DNA from: Atherix ibis
Taxonomy: Eukaryota; Arthropoda; Insecta; Diptera; Athericidae
DNA length: 64,000 nt
Assembly: GCA_958298945.1 (NCBI GenBank)
Contig: OY282606.1
Coordinates: 78,479,622-78,543,621 of the forward strand
Reading direction: 5' to 3'
Shown: one piece after another, positions 12,465-24,185 of the stretch
Position numbering within the stretch: position 1 is the stretch's first letter
Layout of the letters: each line of letters begins with the position of its first letter
Position numbers and translations under genes: made by a program
Notes under the pieces: generated by a model
Seen by the model: the letters and a program-made list of their open reading frames with translations, nothing else
What the model was told of the DNA's origin: nothing
The model's database searches: none

Positions 12465-12620
12465 AGAATTCGATCCTTTAGAGGTAATTTTTGGTGCAAA
12501 AAATCTGAGATTTAATTTAAATTAATTAAATTTTTCCATAATTTGAGGAAATCGAAGCAAAAAAAAATCGAAGACGTCAAATTGCACGATCTTGGATGCC
12601 AATTGACATCAACAAAATTT
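12465..12620 (-). pseudogene. DD41D mariner scrap at edge of tandem array
   Basis: Nucleotide similarity to the 10.4-kb remnant: GCAGAATTCGATCC-TT-GAGGTAATTTTT and, after a deletion, CAAATTGCACGATCTTGGATGCCAATTGACATCA. These correspond on the minus strand to the stretch around the last catalytic aspartate. The second part continues into the first unit of the 401-bp tandem repeat. Confidence 0.55.
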
Positions 12621-13751
12621 TAAATAACCAACCCGGAAGTACAGTTGATAGTATGATGGTCGGGTTGGATTGGATTTTTTTTTAAATTTTTTCCTGTGGA
12701 GTTTTGATCAAATATAAAAGGCAATAATATTCTATGTGTATTGAAAGGAAGGCATATTTCTTAAAGAAAAAGTAAGGAACTTGCATTCCAAATTGAGTCG
12801 TTGATATAATCGCAGCTCATCAAGCAGTGCAGTTGCTTAATTTCACCTAATCAAGTGTTTTTATGTGAATATAATGGTTGATCACGTTTATCTGTTATTT
12901 TTTATTCTGTCAGATTTTTAAATCATGTACATTAGAGATCTTTATTTCAGATTAAGCTATGCCACTGACTGAAGACGTCAAATAGCACGATCTTGGATGC
13001 CAATTGACATAAAAAAAAATTTAAATAACCAACCCGGTAGTACAGTTGATAGTATGATGGTCGGGTTGGATTGGATTTTTTTTTAATTTTATCCTGTGGA
13101 GTTTTGATCAAATATAAAATGGCAATAATATTTTATGTGTATTGAAAGTAAGGCATATTTGTTTAAGAAAAAACAAGGGAAATACATTCAAAATTGAGTC
13201 GTTGATATTGTTGCAGCTCATCAAAAAGTGCAGTTGCTTAATTTCACCTAATCAGGTATTTTTATGTGAATATAATGGTTGATCACGTTTATCTGTTATT
13301 TTTTATTCTGTCAGATTTTTAAATCATGTACATTAGAGATCTTTATTTCAGATTAAGCTATGCCACTGATTGAAGACGTCAAATAGCACGATCTTGGATG
13401 CCAATTGACATAAAAAAAAATTTAAATAACCAACCCGGTAGTACAGTTGATAGTATGATGGTCGGGTTGGATTGGATTTTTTTTTAATTTGTATCCTGTG
13501 GAGTTTTGATCAAATATAAAATGGCAATAATATTTTATGTGTATTGGAAGTAAGGCATATTTCTTAAAGAAAAAGTAAGGAACTTGCATTCCAAATGGAG
13601 TCGTTGATAAAATCGCAGCTCATCAAGCACTGCAGTTGCTTAATTTCACCTAATCAGGTGTTTTTATGTAAATATAATGGTTGATCACGTTTATCTGTTA
13701 TTTTTTATTCTGTCAGATTTTTAAATCATGTACATTGGAGATCTTTATTTC
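12570..13751. repeat. Three-unit tandem repeat, 401-bp period
   Basis: The mark GAAGACGTCAAAT starts at 12570, 12971 and 13372, an exact 401-bp period. Units 1 and 2 are complete and unit 3 stops at about 13751, where the sequence diverges. Units are highly similar over their length. Each carries about 45 bp of DD41D mariner sequence at its start and a foldback-like CCAACCCG...CGGGTTGG element with a ~25-nt spacer. Unit 1 is the only one still attached to upstream mariner sequence, so the array probably grew from there. Confidence 0.92.
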
Positions 13752-14100
13752 TTATTCTAGGTGGCTGATCGTACTTTTAATTTTTTTAGTGATGGTTTGA
13801 GGAATTTACAAGCTATCTAATTTGTTAATAATAGTTGTATACAGAATTTTGCAGATATACTTGTAAAATACCTGCTACATAGCCTTTTGCCCAGAGCAGC
13901 CGATCTATTTAATGTTCTTAGTTTTCGAAAATGGATTTTAAAGTATGCGTATCTTTATACTTTAGTCGGCTTTCCATAGTTAGTAATCAGTATTTTCTTC
14001 AACTGTTAAATTTGTGAGATGTCTGTTGGTTGACTCATTTCTGAACTCACTGATTTTCTTCTTAAATACGTGTATGTGTAGTTACGTAGGCAATTGAGAG
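13752..14100. other. Noncoding spacer
   Basis: Nothing recognised between the 401-bp array and the next mariner. Confidence 0.6.
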
Positions 14101-14102
14101 CT

Positions 14103-15108
14103 ACTTTGTTGATTCAAGCAGCTAAAATTCTGCCCTTTTCTCCCAGCTTTTATTTTCGCTAGTATTAACTGATTCATTTCAGTGGCAAAGCTTAATCTGA
14201 AAGTATTACCGGAAATTCCGTATGGTGTGCTCTCGTCAGCTGCGTGCTGTACATGTCCGCCATGTATTGATAAATTTTGCTGTAGATTTGCGAAAATTCG
14301 GTATATTTTACTATTTTGTAGGCGAAAATTCAAGCCAGGAGGCTGAAATTGTGAATGATGTTAATGGTCCTAATACTGTCATAGCGAATTATGAGCAATT
14401 TTGTTTCGTCGATTCCGTTCCGGTATTTTTGCTCGATGTTTGGTTACCACATGAATTGACGCAAAAAATTTCGAATTTCCATCTGCGACGCCTTGGCCAA
14501 ACGGAACGAAATCGATCTATTTCTTAGACGGATAATGACTGGGATCACATACGATTATATTGTTCAAAAATAACCGTGGTCATAGCTTTGTGAAGCGGCT
14601 CAAACGGTGGCCAAACCAGGTTTTGCTGTGCATTTGGTGGAACTGGAAAGGAATCATCTCCTATGAGCTACATCCATATGAACATATACTAAATTCGGAT
14701 CCCTACTGTCAATAATTGGACCGTTTGAAGCTAGCAATTAACCGTAAGTGGCCAAAATTGATCAACAGGAGTGCTGCTGTATTCCACCAGGATAACCCCG
14801 GACCAATGTGGAATTGGCATCAAGATGAGATTGTGAAAATCGCTTAGTCGAGTTTTTTGCCAATAGCGACGAGGACTTCTATAAGGAGGCATTATGAAGT
14901 TACCTTTAAAATAGCAACAATTTTACAAAATCAAACGTTGCATATTTGACCCAAATCGGACAATCCGAATCATGTTAATTAAAGTCTTGAAAGAAATGGA
15001 TTTTTTTCCCTCCACACAAAAAATGCCATTTTTTCCTTGCTGCTTAATGTATGCAATTAAGAACCTAAAAGCCGTTTAATACCAGGGCTGCTTGTATATT
15101 AGACCAAA
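14103..15108 (+). mobile_element. Decayed DD34D mariner (FHQDN type)
   Basis: The + strand holds scattered transposase blocks: an N-terminal NDVNGPNTV...RRFRSGIF helix-turn-helix remnant (about 14350-14430), WLPHELTQK (about 14445), LLCIWWNWKGIISYELHPY (about 14623), VFHQDN with the second aspartate (about 14780), and a C-terminal ENRLVEFFANSDEDFYKEA...KLPLK. Stops and frame changes are many and the third aspartate is deleted. The right end has CAGGGCTGCTTGTATATTAGACC (about 15083-15105) and the left side TTGATTCAAGCAGC (about 14105), a weak match as a terminal inverted pair. The ends are approximate. Confidence 0.78.
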
Positions 15109-15357
15109 TGATCTGCAACTATATACATTCATATTTGTCGGTTTTCTAGCATTTGAAGCCCCTACGACATAGGGAAAAAAACCGAAAACAATGTCACAGA
15201 AATGATACCTTCTCGCGAAAATCAAAACTTTGGTTAGAAAATATTAAGAAAAAATCTAATATTTAATAAAAATTAATAATTTCAATTATTTTCGATTGTT
15301 CTCTGCAAATTATAATAATTTATGTAATTTTATAAACCACTAATACCGAGTAATTTT
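15109..15357. other. AT-rich spacer
   Basis: No recognisable feature. Confidence 0.5.
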
Positions 15358-16062
15358 TTAAATGTTTAGTTTCCAAAATTCCAAAAAAATACAAAAAAAA
15401 ATTACAAAAATGTATAACATTTTTATTTGAGTCGATAAATCAATGATTGACATTCCTTTTTTAAAGATTATTGTGGATAAATATTGGCCACGACTATGGT
15501 TTAAGTGATCCATGCGAGTGTTCCAATTTTTTTTTTGAACCACTTTTTTGAGCATCTGGACTGATATCTCGCTAATAGCACTTGTCTTCCAAGCCTGCAA
15601 GTGATGCTGGTTTATCTGCATAGACAAATGACTGCACGTAGCCCCAAAAAATAGTTCAGAGACATCAAATCGCACGATATAGGCAGCCAACGCACCGGTC
15701 CGAAATGTGAGATAAATTGCAGACCGAACTCATCTCTCAATACGTCCATTGTTTCACGTGCTGTATGGCATGTGGCGCCGTTTTGTTGAAACCACATGCA
15801 GTTCTTGCATTTTGGGCTAAACAGTGTATTTTTCTGGGTGCAGTAGCAGTTCTTGTTTTATCTGTGGTTGTTCATCAGACCAAATTCGACAGTTTTGATT
15901 TTTCACATACCCAACCAGAAATAAGCTTCATCACTGAACACAATTTTATGGTAAGAAAAAAGGATTTTTCTCAAGTTATTCATAGGCCCACTCTTCGGGA
16001 GGTCGTTCGGCTTCAATTTTTGTTCAAGCTGCATTTTATACTCTTTCAGAACCAATGACAAA
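15358..16062 (-). pseudogene. DD41D mariner transposase remnant
   Basis: Minus-strand relic of a Tc1/mariner transposase. In order it shows FSDEAYFWLG (first aspartate, about 15925), KTVEF-LMNNHR, FQQNGATCHTAR (about 15790; asparagine where the second catalytic aspartate is expected), FGPVRWLPISCDLMSLNYF (third aspartate also read as asparagine) and a C-terminal AISEISVQMLKKVV...HSRGQ. The expected spacing between the second and third catalytic residues is 41, the signature of the DD41D (rosa-like) branch. Two of three catalytic residues are lost and several frame changes are present. Confidence 0.8.
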
Positions 16063-17940
16063 AAAGAGGGAATCAAATTGACTAATCACTAAACATAGGC
16101 AAAATACTAACAAAAATCCCAAAAACCATAGTATTTTTCGATTACTTTTGTACGTTTTATTACAATTTTCTGTTACAAGTCGTTTTTCTAAGGAATCAAA
16201 TATTATGTGACAGAGAAAATACTTTATTAATTTTATTCAAATAGAAATTCTCATCTACTTATTAAAAATAGGGTGTTTGCAACTTATTATATAAAAAAAT
16301 ATTTGGACCTATTTAAATTTTTCCAAGTCTGTACACGTAGTTAGTTACGAAAATAAAGGTCTCCGTACCTTTTTTAAATACCCTTTTTTGGTGTTTATAA
16401 ATAAATAATTTGCTCACTTATTTAATCTAAAGGAACCATTTTTCCAATTACACAAAATCCATGACATCAAATCTTAACCAATTCTTAAAAGATCTCCCAT
16501 CCTGTCAATTAAGATCTCCCAATCTGTCTTCACATATAGCTACAAAATTTATTTTTTAAATTTAAACAATATATATATTTAGTTAAAAATATTGTTTACA
16601 ATATTTTCGAAATTGAGCACCAATTATTCTAACATTAAAGCTCACATAATTGACTGGCGGCATTTCTAGGATTTCTTTCCACTTTCTTCTAACAGAAGCG
16701 ACAAAAACCGTAGATAGTTTTTTTATGGCCTACCAAAACAATATTTAATGTCCAAATTGATGAAATGTTGGCGCCACTATTCTAGACTTTCGTTTTAGCC
16801 TTTTCTTATTAGGTCCTTTGTTATTTAAATTCCATTATCGGAAAGAATATAAAATTTTTTTCATCCTTTGACAATGGCTCAGCAGCAAGTATTTTTTTCT
16901 CCTTTTTAATGGTTATTGAAGTAATTTTAAACTCTTATATTGGTGACTATATAAAAAGGATAAACTACCAACAAATTGTGAAGGAAATGACAATTCATGG
17001 TCGAGAATAATAATCACAGGATCAAAAGGTGGCTATGTGATAAATAGTCATCTTCAAAGTGTGGCAGGCATTATCATTTGTATTTTTTTTCTTTATCCTT
17101 TTTTCTACCTTTTATCATAAATCTTTTATCTTTTACCTTTTTCATTTTGTTCATATTATATATTATAAGAAAAAGTCTGATAAAAATTTCATAATAAACC
17201 AACGACTTTCTTAAAGATAAAAATCTTAAACGGTGGTGTGATTAGAATTTTTTTCATATTTAAATAAAGAGTCTTTTGCTCAAACAACAATTGAATATTA
17301 GCCACTGCAAAAATTGTATTTAATTTTATATTAAAAAGAATTTAAGAAAATCTTTAACAATGACTGAAAGTGACATAAGTACAGACAAAAAATACAGGGG
17401 AAATTTTATTAAGACTCTGAATTACAATAAGTTCTATAAGGTCTTAAAAATAGATATGTCTACTAGTAAAAATACTTTAAATTTTATTTATTTTCTAATC
17501 GAGAGCCTAACGTAATTTAAAATCAATTTTATATAAGCGCATATTATCACGTCATATATATGAAAAAAGAACAATATTTTTCTTGGTATTTTTAATTACC
17601 GAATTATTATGATAAGTTGTGAAAATTATTACACCATAAAAATTATTATAAAATTTATATTACTCATAAGATAAAAATATGAAAGAATAATTGAATATGA
17701 TGAAATTTTTCTTATGGCATTTCCGTTTGATAATCACTTGTCAAGAATTGCATTCAGAAAATTTTTCTTGCTGAATTTTTTATAATAAAATTACATTATT
17801 TTAGTTTATTTACAAATTTTAATTTTAATATTATGAATCGAAAAAGAATTATCCATTTCAATAACTATGAGTTTTCACCGAAAGAAAATCACTCCTTCCA
17901 AAGTTGCCAATTTAATCATAGTTCTTCCCAAAAACAAAGC
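16063..17940. other. AT-rich noncoding stretch
   Basis: No gene recognised. A 22-bp tandem duplication (AGATCTCCCATCCTGTC / AGATCTCCCAATCTGTC) lies at about 16490-16528. Otherwise this is low-complexity AT sequence. Confidence 0.6.
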
Positions 17941-17944
17941 TACT

Positions 17945-18561
17945 AATTCATCTCCAACATACTCAACGAGTTCTATGAACCCAATTTTCGAGCACTTTTT
18001 CGACTAAATTAAGTCGTATGTCATGAATAGCACGTTCAATATTGACTTCTAAAGCTTGAAGAGAGTCTGGTTTGTTGCTAAAGACCAATGACTTCAAATG
18101 ACCCCACAAGAAATAGTCTAATGGTGTTAAATCACAACTTCTTGGAGGCCATTCAATGTCACAATTTCTTGAAATAATCGAATGTACAAACTTTTCTCGC
18201 AATAATTCGGTTGTTGCACTTGTTGTGTGGCATGTAGCCCCGCCTTGTTGGAACCAGATGTTGTCAAGATCAACTTCTTTCAATTTCGGCCATAAAAAGT
18301 TCGTTACCAGCTTCATTTCGAAAGAAGTACGGACCGATGATTCCACCAGACGAAAAACCACACCAAACTGTCAATTTAGGTGAATGTAATAGGTGTTCAT
18401 GAATAATTTGTGGATTTTCTTCGCACCAGAATCGACAGTTTTGTATATTTACCGCACCACTCAGATGGCAAAAGCGCACGAAAAGTTGCAATTAGAGAAC
18501 GATTATTTTGATAATAAAATTGAATAATTTGTAAACGTTCTTCTTACGTATATCTCTCCAT
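17945..18561 (-). pseudogene. DD41D mariner transposase, internally deleted
   Basis: The start is at 18561 (MERYT, then stop, EERLQIIQFYYQNN), an N-terminal helix-turn-helix region. After about 30 residues a deletion removes most of the DNA-binding domain and the first catalytic aspartate. The sequence resumes at AVNIQNCRFWCEENPQ, PKLTVWCGFSSGGIIGPYFF, then a second deletion and frame change to TNFLWPKLKEVDLD, FQQGGATCHT (second aspartate replaced by glycine), DIEWPPRSCDLTPLDYFLWG (third aspartate present) and VEKVLENWVHRTR. Spacing of 41 between the catalytic positions supports DD41D. The second deletion removes the TVTVNGERYRSM segment, which occurs as an isolated insert 1.6 kb away. Confidence 0.85.
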
Positions 18562-18834
18562 AACAAAATTGTAAACATTACTGAATACAATGAAAAAAAA
18601 GGACAGATCATGACATATTACAAATGGCCGAACCGTCACTTAGAAATCATATCACTGTTATTGGAAAATGCTAACATTTCAAATAAATTTTTGTCAAAAA
18701 AAAGCTGTCAAATAAATTTTCTGTAAAACAAACTCTTGATACTAGTGAAAATTTATAAACATTATATATACTCGTATATAAAATAAAACTCAAATAAAAT
18801 TTCAACAAAATTTACATTTTAGTTTTTAACAAAA
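18562..18834. other. Noncoding spacer
   Basis: No recognised feature; AT-rich. Confidence 0.5.
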
Positions 18835-19010
18835 TTGTCATAAAAAATTGACTCCAAAATCCAGCAAGTGACTGTGGAGTAGCCATTGCAGCCGCGAAAA
18901 GTGTATTTTTGTCTGAAGGTGTTATTGGCCAGTATTTATTTGAAAATGAAAATAAAGAAGGAGAGACAGTTACTGTCAGTTCTGAGCGGTATAGACATAT
19001 ATTGTAGTTA
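18835..19010 (+). pseudogene. DD41D mariner scrap, opposite strand
   Basis: The + strand reads QVTV...SEGVIGQYLFENEN then GETVTVSSERYRHIL before a stop. This corresponds to the VTVWC...GIIGPYFFENE...TVTVNGERYRSM block of DD41D transposases, with one frame change. It faces away from the neighbouring minus-strand copy. Only about 55 residues are represented. Confidence 0.7.
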
Positions 19011-19454
19011 GGCATTTTTTTATTGCCTTGAACTTATGAGATTTTAATCTGAACCACATGTGATTTCAACGGGATGGCACCACAAGCTACATAAGGGTAA
19101 TTTTAAGATTTAATGATGTCAATTAGCTTCCAAAACAATGCTATTTGATATTATTAAACTTTTTCTAAAATGTGTTTATACAGTTAATTTTAAAACTTTA
19201 GACTATTTAAAAATCAACATTTGTCAAGTAATAGCTTAAATGGACGGAAAAAGGCATTATAAATTACCTCAAAGCAATTGCGTTTTGCAAAAGTTTTTGT
19301 GGCAATTACAATAAAGGGAAAAAATTTATAGTTTCTATAAAATAAAGTACAATAGCTAATACTAAAGCTAAAATATACTTTATTTATCTTTACTTTTCAA
19401 AGTATGAATTCAATAATCCTATATAGAAAAGAGTACTGTCTATGTATGTTATCT
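19011..19454. other. Noncoding spacer
   Basis: Nothing recognised; AT-rich with short open frames. Confidence 0.5.
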
Positions 19455-20410
19455 TGATATAAGTTAAGCTTTTGACCGAGTTTCCTAGTCTCCAAACATT
19501 GCTTTCCAACCGACACTTCCAAGTAAATGAATCCAATGAATTCTCCAATATCTCTCCGATATTGGCTGGTAGTCCACAGGGAAGTATACTTGAACTCATC
19601 CTGTACATTATTTACACATCCGACAACCCAATCTGTTCCAATACCTTCTTTGATACACATGCACCGACGATACGGCCTGTCTTGCATGTAGCGAAAATCT
19701 CCAATATGCTTCCGAAATTCTCCAAACAGAAATCCAAACCGTACAGAACTGGTTTACCAGATGGAGATTAAAAGCCAATGAACGTAAATCTACACAAGTA
19801 ACTTTTATTCTCCGCCGTGAACCATGTCCTCCCGAAGTTCGGTACCTAGGACAGAACTTAGACAAACGCTTGTCAAGATCAACTTCTTTCAATTTCGCAA
19901 ATAAAAAGTTGGTTATCATCGATCTATACCGCTCTCCATTGACAGTAACAGTGTTACCATCCGAAGTTCGGTACCTAGGAATGAACTGAGACAAACGCTT
20001 GACAAGGAACCCACATACAAGACTTAAAAGACAAGAACTAATAAGACGATACCACCAACTACTTCGACTTCTAGACAAACGTTCTAAACTTACCATAGAC
20101 AGCAAAGTACTTTTGTACTATGCCCTACTGAAACCCATTTAGACTTATGGACTAGAACTCTACTAACCCTTACAACTAACCCTTCCAATTTCCGTTGAAA
20201 TTAATTCTTCAATCAAAAATACTCCGTACAATACTGTTATTGATCATGATCTTGAAGTCACATTTATTGTCGATGTGGCTGTGTCTCATTATAAAAAGTT
20301 CCATTCTCGTATGTCCAATCATACCAATCCTCTTGTTCAAGAAATATCCTCCACTTCCTTACTTAGAAATACTTAACCAAGCCTTAAGCGCCACTGGTCC
20401 ATGATTTATT
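19455..20410 (+). pseudogene. Jockey-type LINE reverse transcriptase fragment
   Basis: 5'-truncated relic of a non-LTR retrotransposon. On the + strand it reads LLSNRHFQVNE, SPQGSILELILYIIYTSD (PQG block), then the catalytic YADD region shifted by one base (THA-DDTACLA), LQTEIQTVQNWFTRWRLKANE, PPEVRYLGQNLDKRL, RRYHQLLRLLDKRSKLTIDSK, ALLKPI-TYGLELY and VAVSHYKKFHSRMSNHTNP. The order is that of Jockey-clade ORF2 from RT block 4 to the C-terminus. Stops and frame changes are frequent. The YLG...DKRL block is interrupted by an 88-bp foreign insert. A sister fragment lies on the minus strand at 51.4-52.2 kb. Confidence 0.85.
19832..20001. repeat. Direct repeat flanking an 88-bp DD41D insert
   Basis: A 41-bp Jockey segment (CCGAAGTTCGGTACCTAGGA...GACAAACGCTTG) occurs at 19832-19872 and again at 19961-20001. 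The 88 bp between them are not Jockey: on the minus strand they read GNTVTVNGERYRSMITNF followed by KLKEVDLD, a DD41D mariner transposase segment. No terminal repeats accompany the insert. It therefore looks like a templated insertion with duplication of the host segment rather than transposition. Confidence 0.85.
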
Positions 20411-20426
20411 AGAAAAACTACAATGG

Positions 20427-20493
20427 ATGTTTACTACCCACAACCATTCATGTTAATAATTATGTTTACTACCACAACCATTCATGTTAATAA
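20427..20493. repeat. Two-copy direct repeat, ~35-bp period
   Basis: ATGTTTACTACC-ACAACCATTCATG followed by TTAATAA occurs at 20427-20459 and 20462-20493. Confidence 0.85.
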
Positions 20494-20505
20494 ATCTGCT
20501 TATTA

Positions 20506-21713
20506 TTGGGTGTATGCGATAGTTATGACCGTTTTTTATGATCCTAGGTAAAAATTTTTTTTTCAGAAATGATAAATAGTATCTTCTTTTAAATAATTCC
20601 ATTGTATAAAGGATGTTTTCCCTCTACTTTCTATTCAGTTTTACCCTGGACAGAGTACAGTGAAGAGCCCTTGTATTTTTTCAAAATGTCGGTCGATAAA
20701 GTGCATTTACGTCATTGTTTACTTTATGAATTCTGTAAAGACAATACCGCGAGTGTGGCAACCAAAACCATTTGCGAAGTGTATGGAGCAGATGTCATCA
20801 AAGTTCGAAAGGTACGAAGATGGTTTACAAAATTCCGATCTGGGGATTTTTCACTAATTGATAAACCACGTACCGGGCGGCCATTGAAGTCTGATGACGA
20901 CAAGTTATTTAAAAGTCATAATTGACACCAATCCACGTCTAACCACCAGGGTGATCGCGTCGATGATGGGAGTCAACCAAACAACCGTATTAAGACATTT
21001 GAAGCGTATGGGGATGGTTTCGCGGTACGACGTTTGGATACCTCATCAATTGGTAACGGAAGATGAGAAATGGGTCGTGTACAACAACGTGACAAGAAAA
21101 AGACATTGGGCTATACCTGGACAAGCCCCATTAACAACTTCGAAAGCTGAAATCCATCAAAAAAAAAGTTATGCTTTGTGTTTGGTGGGATTGTAAGGGT
21201 ATTGTGTATTTTGAACTCTTGGAACGGAATCAGACAATTACAGCAGAACGATATTGTCAGCAATTAGCCAAATTGAACATCGCCCTTCAAAAGGATAGAC
21301 CAGAATTGGTAAACAGAAAAGGGGTAGTGTTTCATCACGACAACGCGCGACTACATGTGGCTATGATGACCCAACACAAGCTAAATGAGTTGAATTGGGA
21401 TGTTATCAAGCATCCACCGTATTTTCCAGATCTTGCTCATTCCGATTTTCATTTATTCCGATCACTGCAAATTTTTTTAAATGATAATAAAATTTGATAC
21501 AATAGAGCAGGTAAAAACATCCCTTACTACATTTTTCGCATCAAAATCCACGGAATTTTACACTAATGGTATTAATAAGTTGATAGAAAGATGGGAGAAG
21601 GTTATAAAAACGGATGGAAATTATATAATTGATTAAATAAATAATACAAATCTAAAAACAAAATGTTTAATTGAATATGTAAAAAACGGGCATAACTTTT
21701 GCATAGATATCTA
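20506..21713 (+). mobile_element. DD34D mariner, best-preserved copy
   Basis: A transposase reading frame lies between imperfect terminal inverted repeats. The left end contains TGTATGCGATAGTTATGACC then GTTTTTTA; the right end contains TAAAAAACGGGCATAACTTT then TGCATAGA. TA dinucleotides adjoin both ends (about 20504 and 21714), though AT-rich flanks make the exact boundary uncertain. Total length is about 1.2 kb, near the usual 1.3 kb for mariner. Confidence 0.8.
20686..21636 (+). pseudogene. Mariner transposase, three frameshifts
   Basis: The start at 20686 gives MSVDKVHLRHCLLYEFCKDN, an HTH domain through VRRWFTKFRSGDF and PRTGRP, a second helix-turn-helix (RLTTRVIASMMGVNQTTV) and IPHQL. 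About 30 residues are then missing before VTEDEKWV, which keeps the first aspartate (usual motif TGDEKW). LCVWWDCKGIVYFELL, VFHHDNARLH (second aspartate) and FPDLAHSDFHLF (third) follow, 34 residues apart. The C-terminus EKVIKTDGNYIID ends at 21636. All three catalytic aspartates remain, but frames change near 20920, 21150 and 21490. The deletion lies in the linker region. Confidence 0.88.
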
Positions 21714-21714
21714 T

Positions 21715-22994
21715 AAAAAAAGTTAACAAAAAATATTATGAATAAAAAAATTGGATATCTTTTTGGTTTCAAGAAAAAAGCTATCTAATAAATATAGTCA
21801 AAAATTTAGAAATTTATACAAAAGATCTTCTAGAATAGCGTTTTTAAAATCATAAATTCTTAGGTCTTACTAGAAAAATGCCTTTCCCGTTTTATACTGC
21901 CATAAAGACGGCGTATAGTCTTAGCTAAGTACCCTAGTTTCGATATCATAATTGGTAGGACCTGACATAACTTGTTGCTAAAATTGTTTCCCTTCAGAAA
22001 GGGACATTAGAAAAAAGATTTTCAACTCAATTTAAATTTAATATTATACTTCAGACCCCTGACGTATTCTGAGATCAATTTTCCGCTCAAAGTTTCTTTC
22101 GTTCATTTTATGGAAAAAAATCTATTTCCAACTCTTCTCTGATCTAAATATTTGTCCTCTTCCCCTACCCCTCACTTTGAAATATTATTCATAAATTGCT
22201 ATAAAATTATTTGAAACTGAAAAGAAAAATCCTTCTTTGACTTAAGCTCATAATTCATTAGTGCACACTTAATGGATGAACGTTTATTACACTGAAAAAT
22301 TCACTAAACCGAATTTACGATCAGATATCAATTAAATCGAAAAAACAGGTGATTCATATTCGCATAAAATTTCCTATCAAATCAGTTTGATTAATGACTA
22401 ACGGTCAATATTTTTGTGCAAGGACAGACAAATAAATTTTCCTTTCAAAATTTATGAACAATTGAAAATTAATTTTAGTAACTCTTTAAATAAGATGCTC
22501 AGAAAACTTTTAACTGACTGGGCAATAAAACTCATTTATTTAACGATGGTGGTATCCACCAATTCACTTCTTGCATAAATCGATTAATCGTTAACGAGTC
22601 TGGGGAAAATTTGCTATACACCAAAGTGGAGGCTATAAATAATCTCCAAATTACTAAAACCTGATCACCGAACTAATTTCCATGATTTACTGATAGTTTG
22701 ATTTGCATTAATGATCACACCACCGTCTCATATGCCAACATTTCACATGACGCCATTTTACTTCTTGTTCGTAGTATACGTAGGCCATTAGGACTATCCA
22801 CTACCCGTACTTGGAACGTCTTTCAAATTAACGATAAATTTAAGCAAATCAATTATTTAGACTAACATAAAAGGAGTAATGGTAATAATAAGAATTATGA
22901 ATAATAAAGCCAGAAAATTCACTTTATATGAACGGTTTTTAATTCAATTAAAAATTCGTCCGTACTTTTAGGAGGGAAGAAAATTTATGTTTGT
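21715..22994. other. AT-rich noncoding stretch
   Basis: No gene or repeat family recognised on either strand. Confidence 0.6.
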
Positions 22995-24185
22995 GAAAAT
23001 TTGCATAGTTATGTCCTCATAACATTGGACAAAATGCGTATTTGTGCTATTTTATAAAATAAAAATTGTCTTTTTTTAAAGACACCTTTAGTGGAATTTG
23101 CAAAATTTATAAGTGCAACTAATCGATTCTGTACGCACCACTTCGATTTGCGTTCCAATAGAATAAAGGACTTTTAAGTTTCTCAATGTATTTCTATTTC
23201 TAAAACATCAATAGATATTTTTTTTATAGCAAATTAATTAAATTAAAAAACCAACAAAATGATGCATAAAAAATATCATAATTAGATTAGGACCTCCCTT
23301 ATTGGGGTCTTAAAAAAATTTTCAATTAAAAATTAGTTTTATGACTCAATTAAATTTGATTTTTTTATCAAGAACTTAACAAAATTTTTTAATTAAATTG
23401 AGACCTTATTTCTGGAGGTCTTAAAAAAATGTTTACCAAAAATTGTTTCTTATGACTCAAAAACATCAGAGGTTTTGGTCAAGGAACTAGCAAAATTAAG
23501 TAATTTTATTTTTTGAGGGAGAAGTCCTTTAAGTGAGGTCGAAATTTTTGGACCTGCTCCCAAACGTACTTTGTTCTATTGTTGATTTATTTAAATAATT
23601 ATGTCAGCATAAATTTGGACAAAACGTTTATTTGTGCTATTGTTTTAAAATAAAAATTTTCTTTTTTTGGTTTATGATAATTTTATTTAGAGGCATTGCC
23701 TTCAAAGACACTATTAGTAAAATTGGCAAAATTTGTAACCGCACCACTTCGATTTGGGTTTCAACCGAATAAATAAATATATTTTTATTTCAAAAGCATC
23801 AATAATTATTTTTTTTATAGCAAATTAAATAAATTAAAAAACCAACGAAATGAGCATAAAAATATTATAATTAAATTGGGACCTTCCTTAGTGAGGTCTA
23901 AAAAAATTTTCACTTCATATTAGTTTTTATGACTCAATAAAATCTGATTTTTTCATCAAGAACTTAACAAAATTAGCTAATTTAATTTTTTAATTAAATT
24001 GGGACCTTATTTCTGGATGTTTTTAAAAAATTTTCACAAAAAATTCTTTCTTATGCCTCAATAAAATCTGAGTTTTTGGTCAAGGAATTAGCAAAATTAG
24101 CCAATTTCATTTTGTAAGGGAGAATTCCTTTAACTGAGCTCTCAATTAGCGGAGCTACTCCCCAAAATTCATTTTATTTTCAAAT
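22995..24185. repeat. ~600-bp tandem duplication with nested repeat
   Basis: About 22995-23575 and 23580-24185 are diverged direct copies. Shared landmarks in order are GACAAAA-CGT-TTTGTGCTATT, CGCACCACTTCGATTTG, ATTTTTTTTATAGCAAATTAA, AAAAAACCAAC-AAATGA, ACCTTATTTCTGGA, TTTTGGTCAAGGAA and GAGGGAGAA / AAGGGAGAA. Inside each copy a ~112-bp unit occurs twice (GACCT-CCTTA-T-GGTCTTAAAAAAATTTT near 23290 and 23405; near 23880 and 24000). No coding potential. Confidence 0.85.

Noticed and set aside
19608..20105. 165-codon minus-strand open frame as a gene
   Set aside because: Antisense of a Jockey fragment; only its short middle part (the DD41D insert) is real coding relic.
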